A DNA stretch of 40,185 nt from Fibrobacter succinogenes (GTDB lineage Bacteria; Fibrobacterota; Fibrobacteria; Fibrobacterales; Fibrobacteraceae): positions 1-40,185 of the forward strand of contig CADCDO010000022.1 in the NCBI GenBank assembly GCA_902800345.1. Reading direction: 5' to 3'. A program made the translations under genes and the position numbers. Below, piece by piece: positions 23,875 through 32,527 of the stretch. The notes under the pieces were generated by a model. That model made no database searches. It was not told the DNA's origin and saw nothing but the letters and a program-made list of their open reading frames with translations. The stretch's first letter is position 1. Every line of letters begins with the position of its first letter.

Positions 23875-25968
23875 ATGGCATCCACAAAAAAAGAAGAAAC
23901 TGACCTTTTCGATTTATTGAAAGATTTGGCCAAGAACTGGAAAATCATGATTCCCTGCATAATCTTGGCAGGAATCATCGGCGTTATTGTCGCCATGTGG
24001 ATTCGCCCCATTTATACGGTAGACGCACTGCTACAAATCGAGTCCAAGAACAACAAGAGTGCAGGTCTGATGGGTGGACTCCCCAGTCTGTTTGCCCCCA
24101 CGAGTCCCGCCGAAACAGAGATCGAACTTATCAAGAGCCGCCAAATCATCGGAGACGCAGTCGAAAAGATGCATTTGCAATACGAGGCGGTACCGATTAA
24201 TGTCATGGACCGTTTGCTGCACCGCGAAGGTCGCATGGAAATAAACAAATACGAAATTCCCTGGGACAATATTCCTTCTGACGAGAATATAAAGCCCTGG
24301 ATTGCCGAAGCGATAGACAGTGTCAGCTATAAACTTTTCGATCACAATGACAAGGTTGTCTTGACAGGAACCGTAGGCACTACATACCACTTTCCCTATG
24401 CAGGCGATTCCGCCACGTTCAGCGTATTCAACATGGAAGCCAAGGCCGGGCAAAGATTCGAACTTTACAAATACAGCAGACTTGACGCCATTTCAAAATT
24501 CAAAGGGGCTTTTGACGTTGGCGAGAAAGGCAAAAAGACCGGAATTTTGGAATTCAGCTACAAGGACATCTATCCAGACCGTGCCACCAAAATTCTAAAC
24601 GAGATTGCGACAACATACCTGCGCCAGAATGTGGAACAGCGTAATGCCGAAGCACAGAAGACCTTGGAATTTTTAGAGAAGCAATTGCCCGATGTCAAGG
24701 CGCAAATGGACAGTTCGCTTCTCAAGTTCAACACCTACCGCAACCGCGTGGGTTCTGTCGATATCGACGCCGAAACGAGACTCATTCTGGAAAAACGCAA
24801 CAGGCTACAGCAAAGTTTGCTCGACCTGCAACAAAAGAAACAAAGCGCCATTCGTCTTTTCCAGCCGGAGCACCCGACTATCAAGACGCTCGAAGAGCAG
24901 GAAAACAACCTGAAACGCGAACTTGCGACCAACACTGCGGCTACAAAGAAGCTCCCGAACACACAACAAGAGGTGCTGAAACTTACAAACGAAGTTGACA
25001 TGAGCAAAATCATGTACACGACGATGCTCAACAACATCCAGCAACTCAAGCTTGTATCCGCCGGCGAAGTAGGTTCTGTCCGCATCATTGATTTTGCCGA
25101 AGAAGTTTCGCGGCCCTCCAAGCCTAAAAAGAGTCTTATCATTTGCATCGCCCTTTTCCTCGGATTCCTTCTTGGCGCATGCATCGCAACACTCAAGAGC
25201 AAATTCAGCAACGGCATTCGTGACGCGCACTTCATTGAGCGTGAAACTGGATTCAGCGTCTATGCCAAGGTTCCAAAAGGCAACCCCAAAGGAACCAAGG
25301 GGACTCGCCCGCTCGCCGTGGTCGAACCGGACGATGTCGCGGTCGAATCGCTCCGCACGTTACGCAGTTCGTTGGAATTCAGCATGGACGAAGGCGCAAA
25401 CCCGATTATCGGTATCAGCGGTCTCATCCCGGGCGTGGGCAAGAGTTTCATTTCCGTAAATCTCGCAGCGCTCTATGCAGGTCTAGGCAAGAAGGTCCTG
25501 CTCATCGACGCCGACCTCCGCAAGGGGCGTTTGCACAAGGAGTTCGGCATCAAACGAGGCAAGGGACTTTCGCAGATTTTATTGCATTCGGCAACATTCG
25601 AAGAAGTTGTCAGCACAACCGAAGTCGAAAACTTGTTCATACTTCCCTGCGGGAACGTTCCGAGCAACCCTTCGGAACTGCTCGGTTCCAAGCGCTATAG
25701 CGACTTGATCAACGAACTCAAGGGCAAATATGACTTGATAATCATCGATACGCCGCCGATCATGCTCGTCACGGACGCCGCTCTCGCCTGTCGTGTCGCT
25801 GCGCAAATCGTCATGGTCATCGAGTACAACAAGCACAGTATCGATGCCATCAAGGACGGAATGTCGCAACTTTTGAAAGGCAACAACACGGCCCATGCAA
25901 GCTTTGTCATCAACAAGTACGAGCACAGTCACAACGATGGCTACGGATACAAATACGGGAAGTACTAG
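23875..25968 (+). CDS. wzc: Wzc-type polysaccharide co-polymerase / BY-family tyrosine kinase
   Basis: A 697-aa fused Wzz + BY-kinase. The Wzz part runs between transmembrane helices at ~24-42 and ~420-440, with a periplasmic coiled-coil region (~240-385). The cytoplasmic kinase has Walker A GLIPGVGKS (about 515-524), Walker A' VLLIDADLRKG (~542-552) and Walker B LIIIDTPP (~623-630). It ends in a Tyr cluster at 682, 690, 692, 694 and 697. Such proteins control chain length and export of capsule or exopolysaccharide by cyclic autophosphorylation. AAGGA lies about 8 nt before the ATG. No Wza exporter or Wzb phosphatase is in the window. The 79-nt upstream gap has only a 4-bp CGAG/CTCG hairpin before TTTTTTT, a poor terminator candidate, so transcription from the array could read through. 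Confidence 0.92.
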   Translation: MASTKKEETDLFDLLKDLAKNWKIMIPCIILAGIIGVIVAMWIRPIYTVDALLQIESKNNKSAGLMGGLPSLFAPTSPAETEIELIKSRQIIGDAVEKMHLQYEAVPINVMDRLLHREGRMEINKYEIPWDNIPSDENIKPWIAEAIDSVSYKLFDHNDKVVLTGTVGTTYHFPYAGDSATFSVFNMEAKAGQRFELYKYSRLDAISKFKGAFDVGEKGKKTGILEFSYKDIYPDRATKILNEIATTYLRQNVEQRNAEAQKTLEFLEKQLPDVKAQMDSSLLKFNTYRNRVGSVDIDAETRLILEKRNRLQQSLLDLQQKKQSAIRLFQPEHPTIKTLEEQENNLKRELATNTAATKKLPNTQQEVLKLTNEVDMSKIMYTTMLNNIQQLKLVSAGEVGSVRIIDFAEEVSRPSKPKKSLIICIALFLGFLLGACIATLKSKFSNGIRDAHFIERETGFSVYAKVPKGNPKGTKGTRPLAVVEPDDVAVESLRTLRSSLEFSMDEGANPIIGISGLIPGVGKSFISVNLAALYAGLGKKVLLIDADLRKGRLHKEFGIKRGKGLSQILLHSATFEEVVSTTEVENLFILPCGNVPSNPSELLGSKRYSDLINELKGKYDLIIIDTPPIMLVTDAALACRVAAQIVMVIEYNKHSIDAIKDGMSQLLKGNNTAHASFVINKYEHSHNDGYGYKYGKY

Positions 25969-25977
25969 CCTTTCGCC

Positions 25978-27429
25978 ATGTCTTCAAAAGCAACAATCAT
26001 TTCGTCGCTTATCTGGAAATTTCTTGAACGAATAGGCATCCAAGGGACGCAATTCGTCGTCTCCATTGTTCTCGCACGGCTACTGGCTCCCGAAAATTTC
26101 GGGCTTATCGCTATAGTCACGATTATAATTTCCATAGCGAACGTCTTTATCCAAAGCGGTCTTGGAACTGCGCTTATCCAAAAAAAAGACGCCGACGACC
26201 TGGATTTTTCGTCCGTTTTCTACGCAAGCCTTTCACTTGCGACAATCATCTATACGGGCATCTTTTTTACGACCCCACTCATAGCCCAATTTTACAACAA
26301 CGATGAACTCATCCCCATCATCAGGGTTCTCACGCTGACGCTTTTCATCGGTGTTTTCAGTTCTATTCAGTACGCTTATGTTGCCCGCAACATGATGTTC
26401 AAGAAGCTCTTTTTCAGGAGCATGGGTTCCATCATCCCCTCAAGCATTGTCGGCATATCATTGGCGTTTGCAGGTTTTGGAGTATGGGCGCTTGTGGCAC
26501 AACAACTTTTCAGCGCATCGTTGTCGGTCATTATATTGTGGTTCACCGTTCCCTGGAGACCCAGGCTTTCGTTCTCGTTCCAACGTCTCGGAAAACTTTT
26601 TTCATTCGGCTGGAAACTGTTGCTTTCCTCCATATTGGATACGATTTACTCGCAGATTCAAGGGATTGTCATCGGCAAGATGTTTTCGCCGGCAAGCCTC
26701 GCCTTTTACGATCGCGGCAGTCACTTTCCCTACATCATCGTAAACAACATCAACAATTCGATTCAAGCCGTCATGTTGCCGTCTCTTGCGGCATACCAAG
26801 ATGACAGGCCGCAAGTCAAAAAAATGATGCGGCGCGCCATCGTCACTAGCTCATTCCTGATTATCCCGATGATGGCGGGACTTGCCGCAATAGCGGAGCC
26901 TCTCGTGCTCGTTTTGCTTGGCGAAAAATGGCTGCCATGCGTACCTTTTGTCCGTATTTTCTGTTTTTTCTATGCGTTCTACCCCATACATACCTCTAAT
27001 TTATCTGCTATAAACGCACTGGGTCGCAGCGATATTTTTCTAAAGTTGGAAATCATCAAAAAAATATACGGTCTTGCCATACTTATCGGATTTATTTTTT
27101 ACTTCAGATCCCCTATCGGTATTGCCTACGGAGCGGCACTCAGCGCATTAATCGCTTCTTTTGTCAATGCTTCCCCGAACAAGAAACTCCTCAATTACAG
27201 CTATTTTGAACAGCTCAAAGACATTGCGCCTTCCATCCTTTTAACATGTCTCATGACGGTTGTCATCTCAAGTCTGACCTACCTGCATCTAAACAACTAC
27301 ATAACTATCATTTTGCAGATTACCGTTGGCTGCATAATCTACCTCGGGCTTGCCAAAATACTACATTTTGAATGTTTAGACTATCTGATCAAAACTGTTG
27401 CCGAGTTCAAGAGAAAACATGGAAAATAA
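25978..27429 (+). CDS. Wzx-type polysaccharide flippase (MOP superfamily, PST/WzxC-like)
   Basis: The 483-aa protein has about 12-14 hydrophobic helices throughout. Its N-terminus, WKFLERIGIQGTQFVVSIVL then ARLLAPENFGLIAI, is typical of WzxC/Polysacc_synt_3 lipid-linked oligosaccharide flippases. Such proteins move undecaprenyl-PP-linked repeat units across the inner membrane for polymerisation. It starts 9 nt after the Wzc-like gene, so they are probably one operon, and its 3' end overlaps the following aminotransferase by 11 nt. Repeat-unit specificity cannot be read from sequence. No Wzy polymerase was recognised in the window. Confidence 0.88.
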   Translation: MSSKATIISSLIWKFLERIGIQGTQFVVSIVLARLLAPENFGLIAIVTIIISIANVFIQSGLGTALIQKKDADDLDFSSVFYASLSLATIIYTGIFFTTPLIAQFYNNDELIPIIRVLTLTLFIGVFSSIQYAYVARNMMFKKLFFRSMGSIIPSSIVGISLAFAGFGVWALVAQQLFSASLSVIILWFTVPWRPRLSFSFQRLGKLFSFGWKLLLSSILDTIYSQIQGIVIGKMFSPASLAFYDRGSHFPYIIVNNINNSIQAVMLPSLAAYQDDRPQVKKMMRRAIVTSSFLIIPMMAGLAAIAEPLVLVLLGEKWLPCVPFVRIFCFFYAFYPIHTSNLSAINALGRSDIFLKLEIIKKIYGLAILIGFIFYFRSPIGIAYGAALSALIASFVNASPNKKLLNYSYFEQLKDIAPSILLTCLMTVVISSLTYLHLNNYITIILQITVGCIIYLGLAKILHFECLDYLIKTVAEFKRKHGK

Positions 27430-28534
27430 AGAAATCACAGTTACATCGCCTCTTCTCCCAAACCTGGACGATTTCATCCCGATGCTCAAGGATATCTGGG
27501 ATCGCAAGTGGCTTACGAACAACGGCCACTATCACAAGGAACTCGAAAAGGCTCTCGCCGAATATTTGGGCGTAGAATACCTAAGTTTATTCACAAACGG
27601 GACTCTGCCGCTCATCACGGCACTCCAGGCCATGCGCGTCACGGGTGAGGTCATCACGACCCCCTACAGTTTTGTCGCGACTACGCATTCCATTTGGTGG
27701 AACGGCCTCAAGCCTGTATTTGTCGATGTCGAAGAAGAGACGGGAAACATCGATCCCGAAAAAATCGAAGCAGCCATCACGCCGCATACAACCGCCATCA
27801 TGCCGGTTCACGTGTATGGAACGCCCTGCAACACAAAGCGCATCCAGGAAATTGCCGACATTTACGGTCTCAAGATTATTTACGACGCCGCACATGCCTT
27901 TGGCGTACGCGTAAACGGGCAGTCCATCTTGAATGCAGGCGACATGAGCACGCTGAGTTTCCATGCCACAAAAGTCTATAACACCATCGAAGGCGGAGCG
28001 TTAGTTTGTCACGACGCAGCCACCAAGAAACGCATCGACTATCTCAAGAATTTCGGTTTCGCCGGCGAAACGACCGTTGTCGCCCCCGGCATCAACAGCA
28101 AGATGGACGAGATTCGTGCGGCATATGGTCTCTTGAACCTGAAGCAGGTCGATAACGCCATCGCAAACCGCAAGGCCATTGCCGAAAAATACCGCAAAGC
28201 CTTAAAGAATGTGCCCGGCATCCGCACATTGCAAGATATCGAAGGCGTTCACCATAACTACGCCTACTTCCCGATTTTCATTGACGAATCCGTTTACGGA
28301 ATCAGCCGTGACGCGCTCTATGAAAAGCTCAAGGAATACAACATCTACGGACGCCGTTACTTCTACCCGCTCATCAGCACGTTCAGCGCCTACAAGGGCT
28401 TGGAATCGGCTAGTCCGGCAAACCTCCCAGTGGCCCACAAGCTTGCCGACCAGGTACTTTGTCTGCCCATGTTCGCCGACTTGGACGACGAAGGTGTCAA
28501 CCGCGTCATAAACGTTGTCGTCAATCGAAAATAA
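27419..28534 (+). CDS. DegT/DnrJ/EryC1-family PLP-dependent sugar aminotransferase
   Basis: I start at 27419 (MENKEITVTSPLLP, 371 aa), since an upstream ATG at 27398 only adds residues inside the flippase frame. The fold-I hallmarks are present: DAAHAFG (Asp156, pyridine-N contact) and SFHATKVYNTIEGG with Lys185 as the PLP-binding residue. These enzymes transfer an amino group to a keto sugar nucleotide. The SFHATK..NTIEGG context and size resemble the VioA/RffA-like branch that makes 4-amino-4,6-dideoxy sugars, but the substrate is an inference. It is the only PLP enzyme in the window, so a role in forming 2-aminoethylphosphonate cannot be fully excluded, although AepZ is from another aminotransferase class. 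Confidence 0.9.
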   Translation: MENKEITVTSPLLPNLDDFIPMLKDIWDRKWLTNNGHYHKELEKALAEYLGVEYLSLFTNGTLPLITALQAMRVTGEVITTPYSFVATTHSIWWNGLKPVFVDVEEETGNIDPEKIEAAITPHTTAIMPVHVYGTPCNTKRIQEIADIYGLKIIYDAAHAFGVRVNGQSILNAGDMSTLSFHATKVYNTIEGGALVCHDAATKKRIDYLKNFGFAGETTVVAPGINSKMDEIRAAYGLLNLKQVDNAIANRKAIAEKYRKALKNVPGIRTLQDIEGVHHNYAYFPIFIDESVYGISRDALYEKLKEYNIYGRRYFYPLISTFSAYKGLESASPANLPVAHKLADQVLCLPMFADLDDEGVNRVINVVVNRK

Positions 28535-28546
28535 TTTCGTGCACCT

Positions 28547-29839
28547 ATGAAGAAGAATATTCTTGTATTCCCCTGTGGCTCCGAAATAGCGCTTGAAGTA
28601 TATCGTGCGGTCAATCATTCGACACACTTCAATCTTATTGGCGCAAATTCGATAGACGACCACGGGCAATTTGTATTCGAAAACTACATCGGCGGACTCC
28701 CCTTCATTACGGACCCGGACTTTCTTGAAAAATTCAGACAGGTCGTTCGCGACAACAACATCGATGCCGTCTATCCGGCAATGGACGCCGTCATCGAACT
28801 TTTAAAAAGCAACGAAGACTTTTTAGGATGCAAGGTAGTCTCCTCCCCCATCGAGACCACGCAAATCTGCCTTTCAAAATCCAAGACGTACAAAGTACTC
28901 GAGAATGTCGTAAAAGTTCCCAAAACTTTCACTGCCGATGAACTAGTCATAGCAGGCGAGCCTTTTCCCGTTTTTGCTAAACCCGATATCGGCTATGGTT
29001 CCCGCGGCGCAAAGAAAATATCAAGCGTCGAAGACCTCAAGGCTCACTTGGCACTGTATCCGTCATGCATCCTTTCGGAATTTTTGCCGGGCAAAGAATA
29101 CACGGTCGATTGCTTTACAAACAGCAACGGGAAATTGCTTTTTGCTGCAGCACGTGAACGTTGCCGCATCATGAACGGCATCAGCGTCAACACGAAACCC
29201 GTCAAGGAAAACGCGGAAGAATTCGTGGAGTTCGCAAAGAGAATCAATTCAGCCATAAAGTTCAACGGAGCATGGTTCTACCAAGTCAAACGCGACGCAA
29301 ACGGCAAGCTTACGCTTCTCGAAGTTGCAAGTCGTTTCGGCGGGTCTTCTTCGCTGTTCCGCGCACAGGGTATCAATTTTGCACTGATGTCGCTATTCGA
29401 CGCATTCGACATTCCCGTATCCGTACTCCGCAACGGCTACGACGTCATCATGGACCGTGCGCTTGACAACAAGTACAAACTCGACTTGAAATACAGTGAA
29501 GTCTTTGTCGATTTTGACGACTGCATTTATCTCGAAAAGAAATTCGTAAACGATGCCTTGATGGCGTTCCTTTACCGCTGCGTCAACAACGGGATAAAAG
29601 TCACACTTCTCTCCCGTCACGATGACGAAAAACTTGGCAAACTGGACGAACTTTTGGACAAATTGCGTATCCGTCAGGTATTCGACCGCATCATCCATCT
29701 TAATCCGAGCCAGAAAAAAATCGATTCCATCGACAACACGGATTCCATTTTCATTGACGACTCTTTTGCAGAACGCAAAGCTGTCGCAGACAAGTTTAAC
29801 ATACCCGTTTTTAGTCTAGACATGATTGAGGCCCTTTAA
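28547..29839 (+). CDS. ATP-grasp ligase fused to a HAD-like phosphatase domain
   Basis: The 430-aa protein has two parts. Residues 1-~310 form a carbamoyl-phosphate-synthase-like ATP-grasp enzyme: a pre-ATP-grasp Rossmann-like segment (KKNILVFPCGSEIALEVYRA), an ATP lid (FAKPDIGYGSRGAKK, ~146-160), ILSEFLPGKEYTVDCF and the metal-binding LLEVASRFGGSS. Residues ~318-430 are a complete HAD domain: motif I FVDFDDCIY (Asp322, Asp324), motif II VTLLSRHD, motif III Lys in NPSQKKID and motif IV SIFIDDSFAER. ATP-grasp enzymes join a carboxylate to an amine or thiol through an acyl-phosphate; HAD proteins usually remove phosphate. Placement between a sugar aminotransferase and LicD genes suggests acylation of an amino sugar or similar tailoring, which is inference. 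Its stop codon overlaps the next start (TAATG). Confidence 0.82.
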   Translation: MKKNILVFPCGSEIALEVYRAVNHSTHFNLIGANSIDDHGQFVFENYIGGLPFITDPDFLEKFRQVVRDNNIDAVYPAMDAVIELLKSNEDFLGCKVVSSPIETTQICLSKSKTYKVLENVVKVPKTFTADELVIAGEPFPVFAKPDIGYGSRGAKKISSVEDLKAHLALYPSCILSEFLPGKEYTVDCFTNSNGKLLFAAARERCRIMNGISVNTKPVKENAEEFVEFAKRINSAIKFNGAWFYQVKRDANGKLTLLEVASRFGGSSSLFRAQGINFALMSLFDAFDIPVSVLRNGYDVIMDRALDNKYKLDLKYSEVFVDFDDCIYLEKKFVNDALMAFLYRCVNNGIKVTLLSRHDDEKLGKLDELLDKLRIRQVFDRIIHLNPSQKKIDSIDNTDSIFIDDSFAERKAVADKFNIPVFSLDMIEAL

Positions 29840-30582
29840 TGGAAACGCCCTTCGACATCAAACGCGCGCAGGCGCGCCTTTTAGAAATGGCAAAAGCAAC
29901 AGCAGCCATTCTTGAAAAGCACGACATTCCCTACCAAATTGCATTCGGCACGTTACTTGGAGCCGTAAGGCACGGAGGGTTCATTCCGTGGGATGACGAT
30001 TTTGACTTTTTACTTTTCGACGATTCTTACGACAAGGCAACGGAAGTATTGCTGAAGGAGCTCCCAGAAGACATGCTCCTCGAAAACGAAAAGACCGAGC
30101 CCAAGTATTTCCATGGCTGGGCTCATGTCAAAGATTTGAAAAGCGAATGTGACTGCGCTCTTTTCCCGCAAGATGCGGCTTACGCCCACCATGGTTTAAG
30201 TGTAGATTTGTACAAGCTCACAAAAATCAAGGAAAAGGATTACATCCAATACCGACTTGACGAAGCTCTTGCTTATATCGATCGCCGTCTCAAGCAAGGG
30301 CTCATGACAGAAGAAGAATACAAAAACAAAAAGGAATCTTTCTTAAACTCGTTCAAGCCGGATGGAAACACATCTGAAAAGGAAATTCTAGCCTACCCGT
30401 TTACATACGGAAAACAGGAAATCGACGATGTTTTCCCGTTGAAAAAATACAAATTCGAGGATGCGGAATTTTTAGGTCCGAACAATTATGATCCATTGCT
30501 CGCTTCTGAATATCGCGACTATATGTCGCTCCCGCCCGAAGAAGATAGAAAACCACATTATACCTCCATTAAATATTTTTAA
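29839..30582 (+). CDS. LicD-family phosphotransferase 1, 247 aa
   Basis: The LicD signature is GTLLGAVRHGG (37-47) followed by FIPWDDDFDF (48-57). LicD proteins are nucleotidyltransferase-fold enzymes that transfer phosphocholine or other phospho-groups from CDP-activated donors to glycans. Of the three copies here this is the shortest and has Phe instead of Ile after the Asp triplet. The start codon overlaps the stop of the preceding gene (TAATG), indicating translational coupling. The acceptor and the group transferred are unknown; the neighbouring phosphonate operon makes a phosphonate donor plausible. Confidence 0.87.
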   Translation: METPFDIKRAQARLLEMAKATAAILEKHDIPYQIAFGTLLGAVRHGGFIPWDDDFDFLLFDDSYDKATEVLLKELPEDMLLENEKTEPKYFHGWAHVKDLKSECDCALFPQDAAYAHHGLSVDLYKLTKIKEKDYIQYRLDEALAYIDRRLKQGLMTEEEYKNKKESFLNSFKPDGNTSEKEILAYPFTYGKQEIDDVFPLKKYKFEDAEFLGPNNYDPLLASEYRDYMSLPPEEDRKPHYTSIKYF

Positions 30583-30595
30583 GGCGGACATATAA

Positions 30596-31594
30596 ATGAA
30601 AAAAATTAAATCGTTTATCATCAAGTGCATGGGTCCTCTCTATGGAATTTTTTTCAAGACGAGAATCGAAAACCGTCGCCTTGTTAAAGAGAAAAAGGAT
30701 CTAGAAAGTCAGATCAACGAACTTACTTATCAAGTCAACTACTTGAAGCATCACTTTGATATCGGGCAAATGAAACCCGCATCCGGATATCTCCGCGAAT
30801 TCCAGCTTGCAGAAGTCGAATATGCAAGATACATTTTGGACCTGCTCAAGCCCTACGATATCCAGATGTACCTTGAAGGTGGAGCCCTGCTCGGTGCAAA
30901 GCGCCACAAGGGATTCATCCCCTGGGACGACGACATCGATATCGCCATGGCCCGAGCAGATTTCAACAAGCTTCTTCACGTTCTGCAAACCGATCCCAAT
31001 TTCGTGTGGATTGACACTACAAAAAAATCGGGCCATTACGCCGAATATTACGACAAGAACATTCGCGCGAACGCAAACAAGAACGTTGTTCTCATGACTC
31101 CGACTTGTGTACACATATTCAATGGAACCTGTTTGAGAGATGCGAAGAACCTTGAATTTTTCCCGAACGATTTCTTGAAAGAAGATGTGACCGAAGAACA
31201 ATATCTTGCTTTCCGTGACAAAGTAATCGCATTCATACGCGTACCGCACACATGGAAAGAACTCTTCGATTTCTACGAAGAAAACTGGAAAGCGAGCGGC
31301 ATCTATTCCATGGAGCCGACCTCTCGAATCGTCCCAGGGCTTGGCAACTGGGATTTGACGGAATACGGCTATCACGGATTTAGAAATCACGATGACGTTT
31401 ACCCCACAACGACCATCGTATTCGAAGGCAAGGAACTCCCCTGCCCGAACAAGGCCGAAGTGATCCTGGACAGGGAATACAGCAAAAGTTGGCGAGACTA
31501 TCCCAAGGACATCGGGTTCCCGCAGACACTGCTCGACAGGAACAATTATTTTAAATTAATTGGCGAACCCTTGATTGACTACAAAGAATTTTAA
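30596..31594 (+). CDS. LicD-family phosphotransferase 2, with N-terminal coiled-coil extension, 332 aa
   Basis: The LicD core is GGALLGAKRHKG (95-106) and WDDDIDIAM (110-118). Before it is a distinctive N-terminus: a hydrophobic/basic stretch (residues 1-23, including FIIKCMGPLYGIFF) and a charged heptad-like segment (24-54, RRLVKEKKDLESQINELTYQ) likely to be a coiled coil. This suggests attachment to the membrane or to another glycan enzyme. AAGGCGG precedes the start, 13 nt after LicD 1. C-terminal residues include REYSKSWRDYP, typical of the LicD tail that contributes to the active site. Confidence 0.86.
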   Translation: MKKIKSFIIKCMGPLYGIFFKTRIENRRLVKEKKDLESQINELTYQVNYLKHHFDIGQMKPASGYLREFQLAEVEYARYILDLLKPYDIQMYLEGGALLGAKRHKGFIPWDDDIDIAMARADFNKLLHVLQTDPNFVWIDTTKKSGHYAEYYDKNIRANANKNVVLMTPTCVHIFNGTCLRDAKNLEFFPNDFLKEDVTEEQYLAFRDKVIAFIRVPHTWKELFDFYEENWKASGIYSMEPTSRIVPGLGNWDLTEYGYHGFRNHDDVYPTTTIVFEGKELPCPNKAEVILDREYSKSWRDYPKDIGFPQTLLDRNNYFKLIGEPLIDYKEF

Positions 31595-31597
31595 GAT

Positions 31598-32509
31598 ATG
31601 ACTGAACCTGAAAGAATTGTCGCTAAAGGAATCGTTCCGCCCTCGTTTTTGCAAGAAGAAACGATATGCGATTTTTTTGTGGATTCCACCCGTAAAAAGG
31701 TATGGGCCATCGAGCTCGACATCTTGATCGAATTCGACCGTATATGCAAAAAGCACGGCCTGAAATATTTCTTGATGTGCGGGACGCTCCTCGGTGCAAT
31801 TCGCCACAAGGGATTCATCCCGTGGGACGACGATATCGATGTCGCCATGCCACGCGACGATTTCAACAAGCTGAACACGCTGCAAGATGAATTCAAGCAC
31901 CCGTTTTTCTTGCAGACGCCGCTCACCGACAAAGAATTCGCAGGTTCACACACTTGTATCCGCAACACGAATACAAGCGCCATCAGCCCTATCATCCGGT
32001 TCCAAAAAATGAACCACGGGCTTTTCATCGACGTTTTCGCGCTGGACCATTTTGTACCGGAAGGTGCCGAAGAGCGCTTTGCCGAAATAAACCAGCTGAA
32101 CATCGAGAACGGGACGTTCATGCGATTGACCAACCCGGAGCTGAACGAGAAAAACCGCGAGCGCGTAAAAAACTACCACAGGGACCATATCGCGGACTAC
32201 AAGAAAATCCATGAGATTGCGAGCAAGTTCAATAATCAAGAAACGGATAAACTCGCAATCCTCACATGGACGGCAGAACCGCTAGAACAAAACGTGTGGG
32301 ACGCAAAGGACTTTGACGAATCGGTGGATGTTGAGTTCGAAGGGTATCGTTTCCCGGCCCCCGCAGGATATCGCAACATTCTCACGCAGTTGTTCGGGAA
32401 CTACATGGAATTCCCGCCCGTAGAAAAAAGAGGAGCCCAGCACAGTCAATACGTGCTGGACCCCGATACACCCTATGCGGAATTCCTGCGCACCTTCAAG
32501 ATGGGCTAA
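31598..32509 (+). CDS. LicD-family phosphotransferase 3, 303 aa
   Basis: CGTLLGAIRHKG (61-72) and WDDDIDVAMPRDDF (76-89) give the full LicD signature; FGNYMEFPP near the C-terminus is also typical of the family. It begins 3 nt after LicD 2, so the three genes form one transcription unit. Sequence divergence outside the core argues for three different acceptor or donor specificities rather than recent duplication. It converges on the phosphonate operon with an 18-nt gap and no hairpin terminator. Confidence 0.9.
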   Translation: MTEPERIVAKGIVPPSFLQEETICDFFVDSTRKKVWAIELDILIEFDRICKKHGLKYFLMCGTLLGAIRHKGFIPWDDDIDVAMPRDDFNKLNTLQDEFKHPFFLQTPLTDKEFAGSHTCIRNTNTSAISPIIRFQKMNHGLFIDVFALDHFVPEGAEERFAEINQLNIENGTFMRLTNPELNEKNRERVKNYHRDHIADYKKIHEIASKFNNQETDKLAILTWTAEPLEQNVWDAKDFDESVDVEFEGYRFPAPAGYRNILTQLFGNYMEFPPVEKRGAQHSQYVLDPDTPYAEFLRTFKMG

Positions 32510-32527
32510 CAGGATTCTCCACAACAA

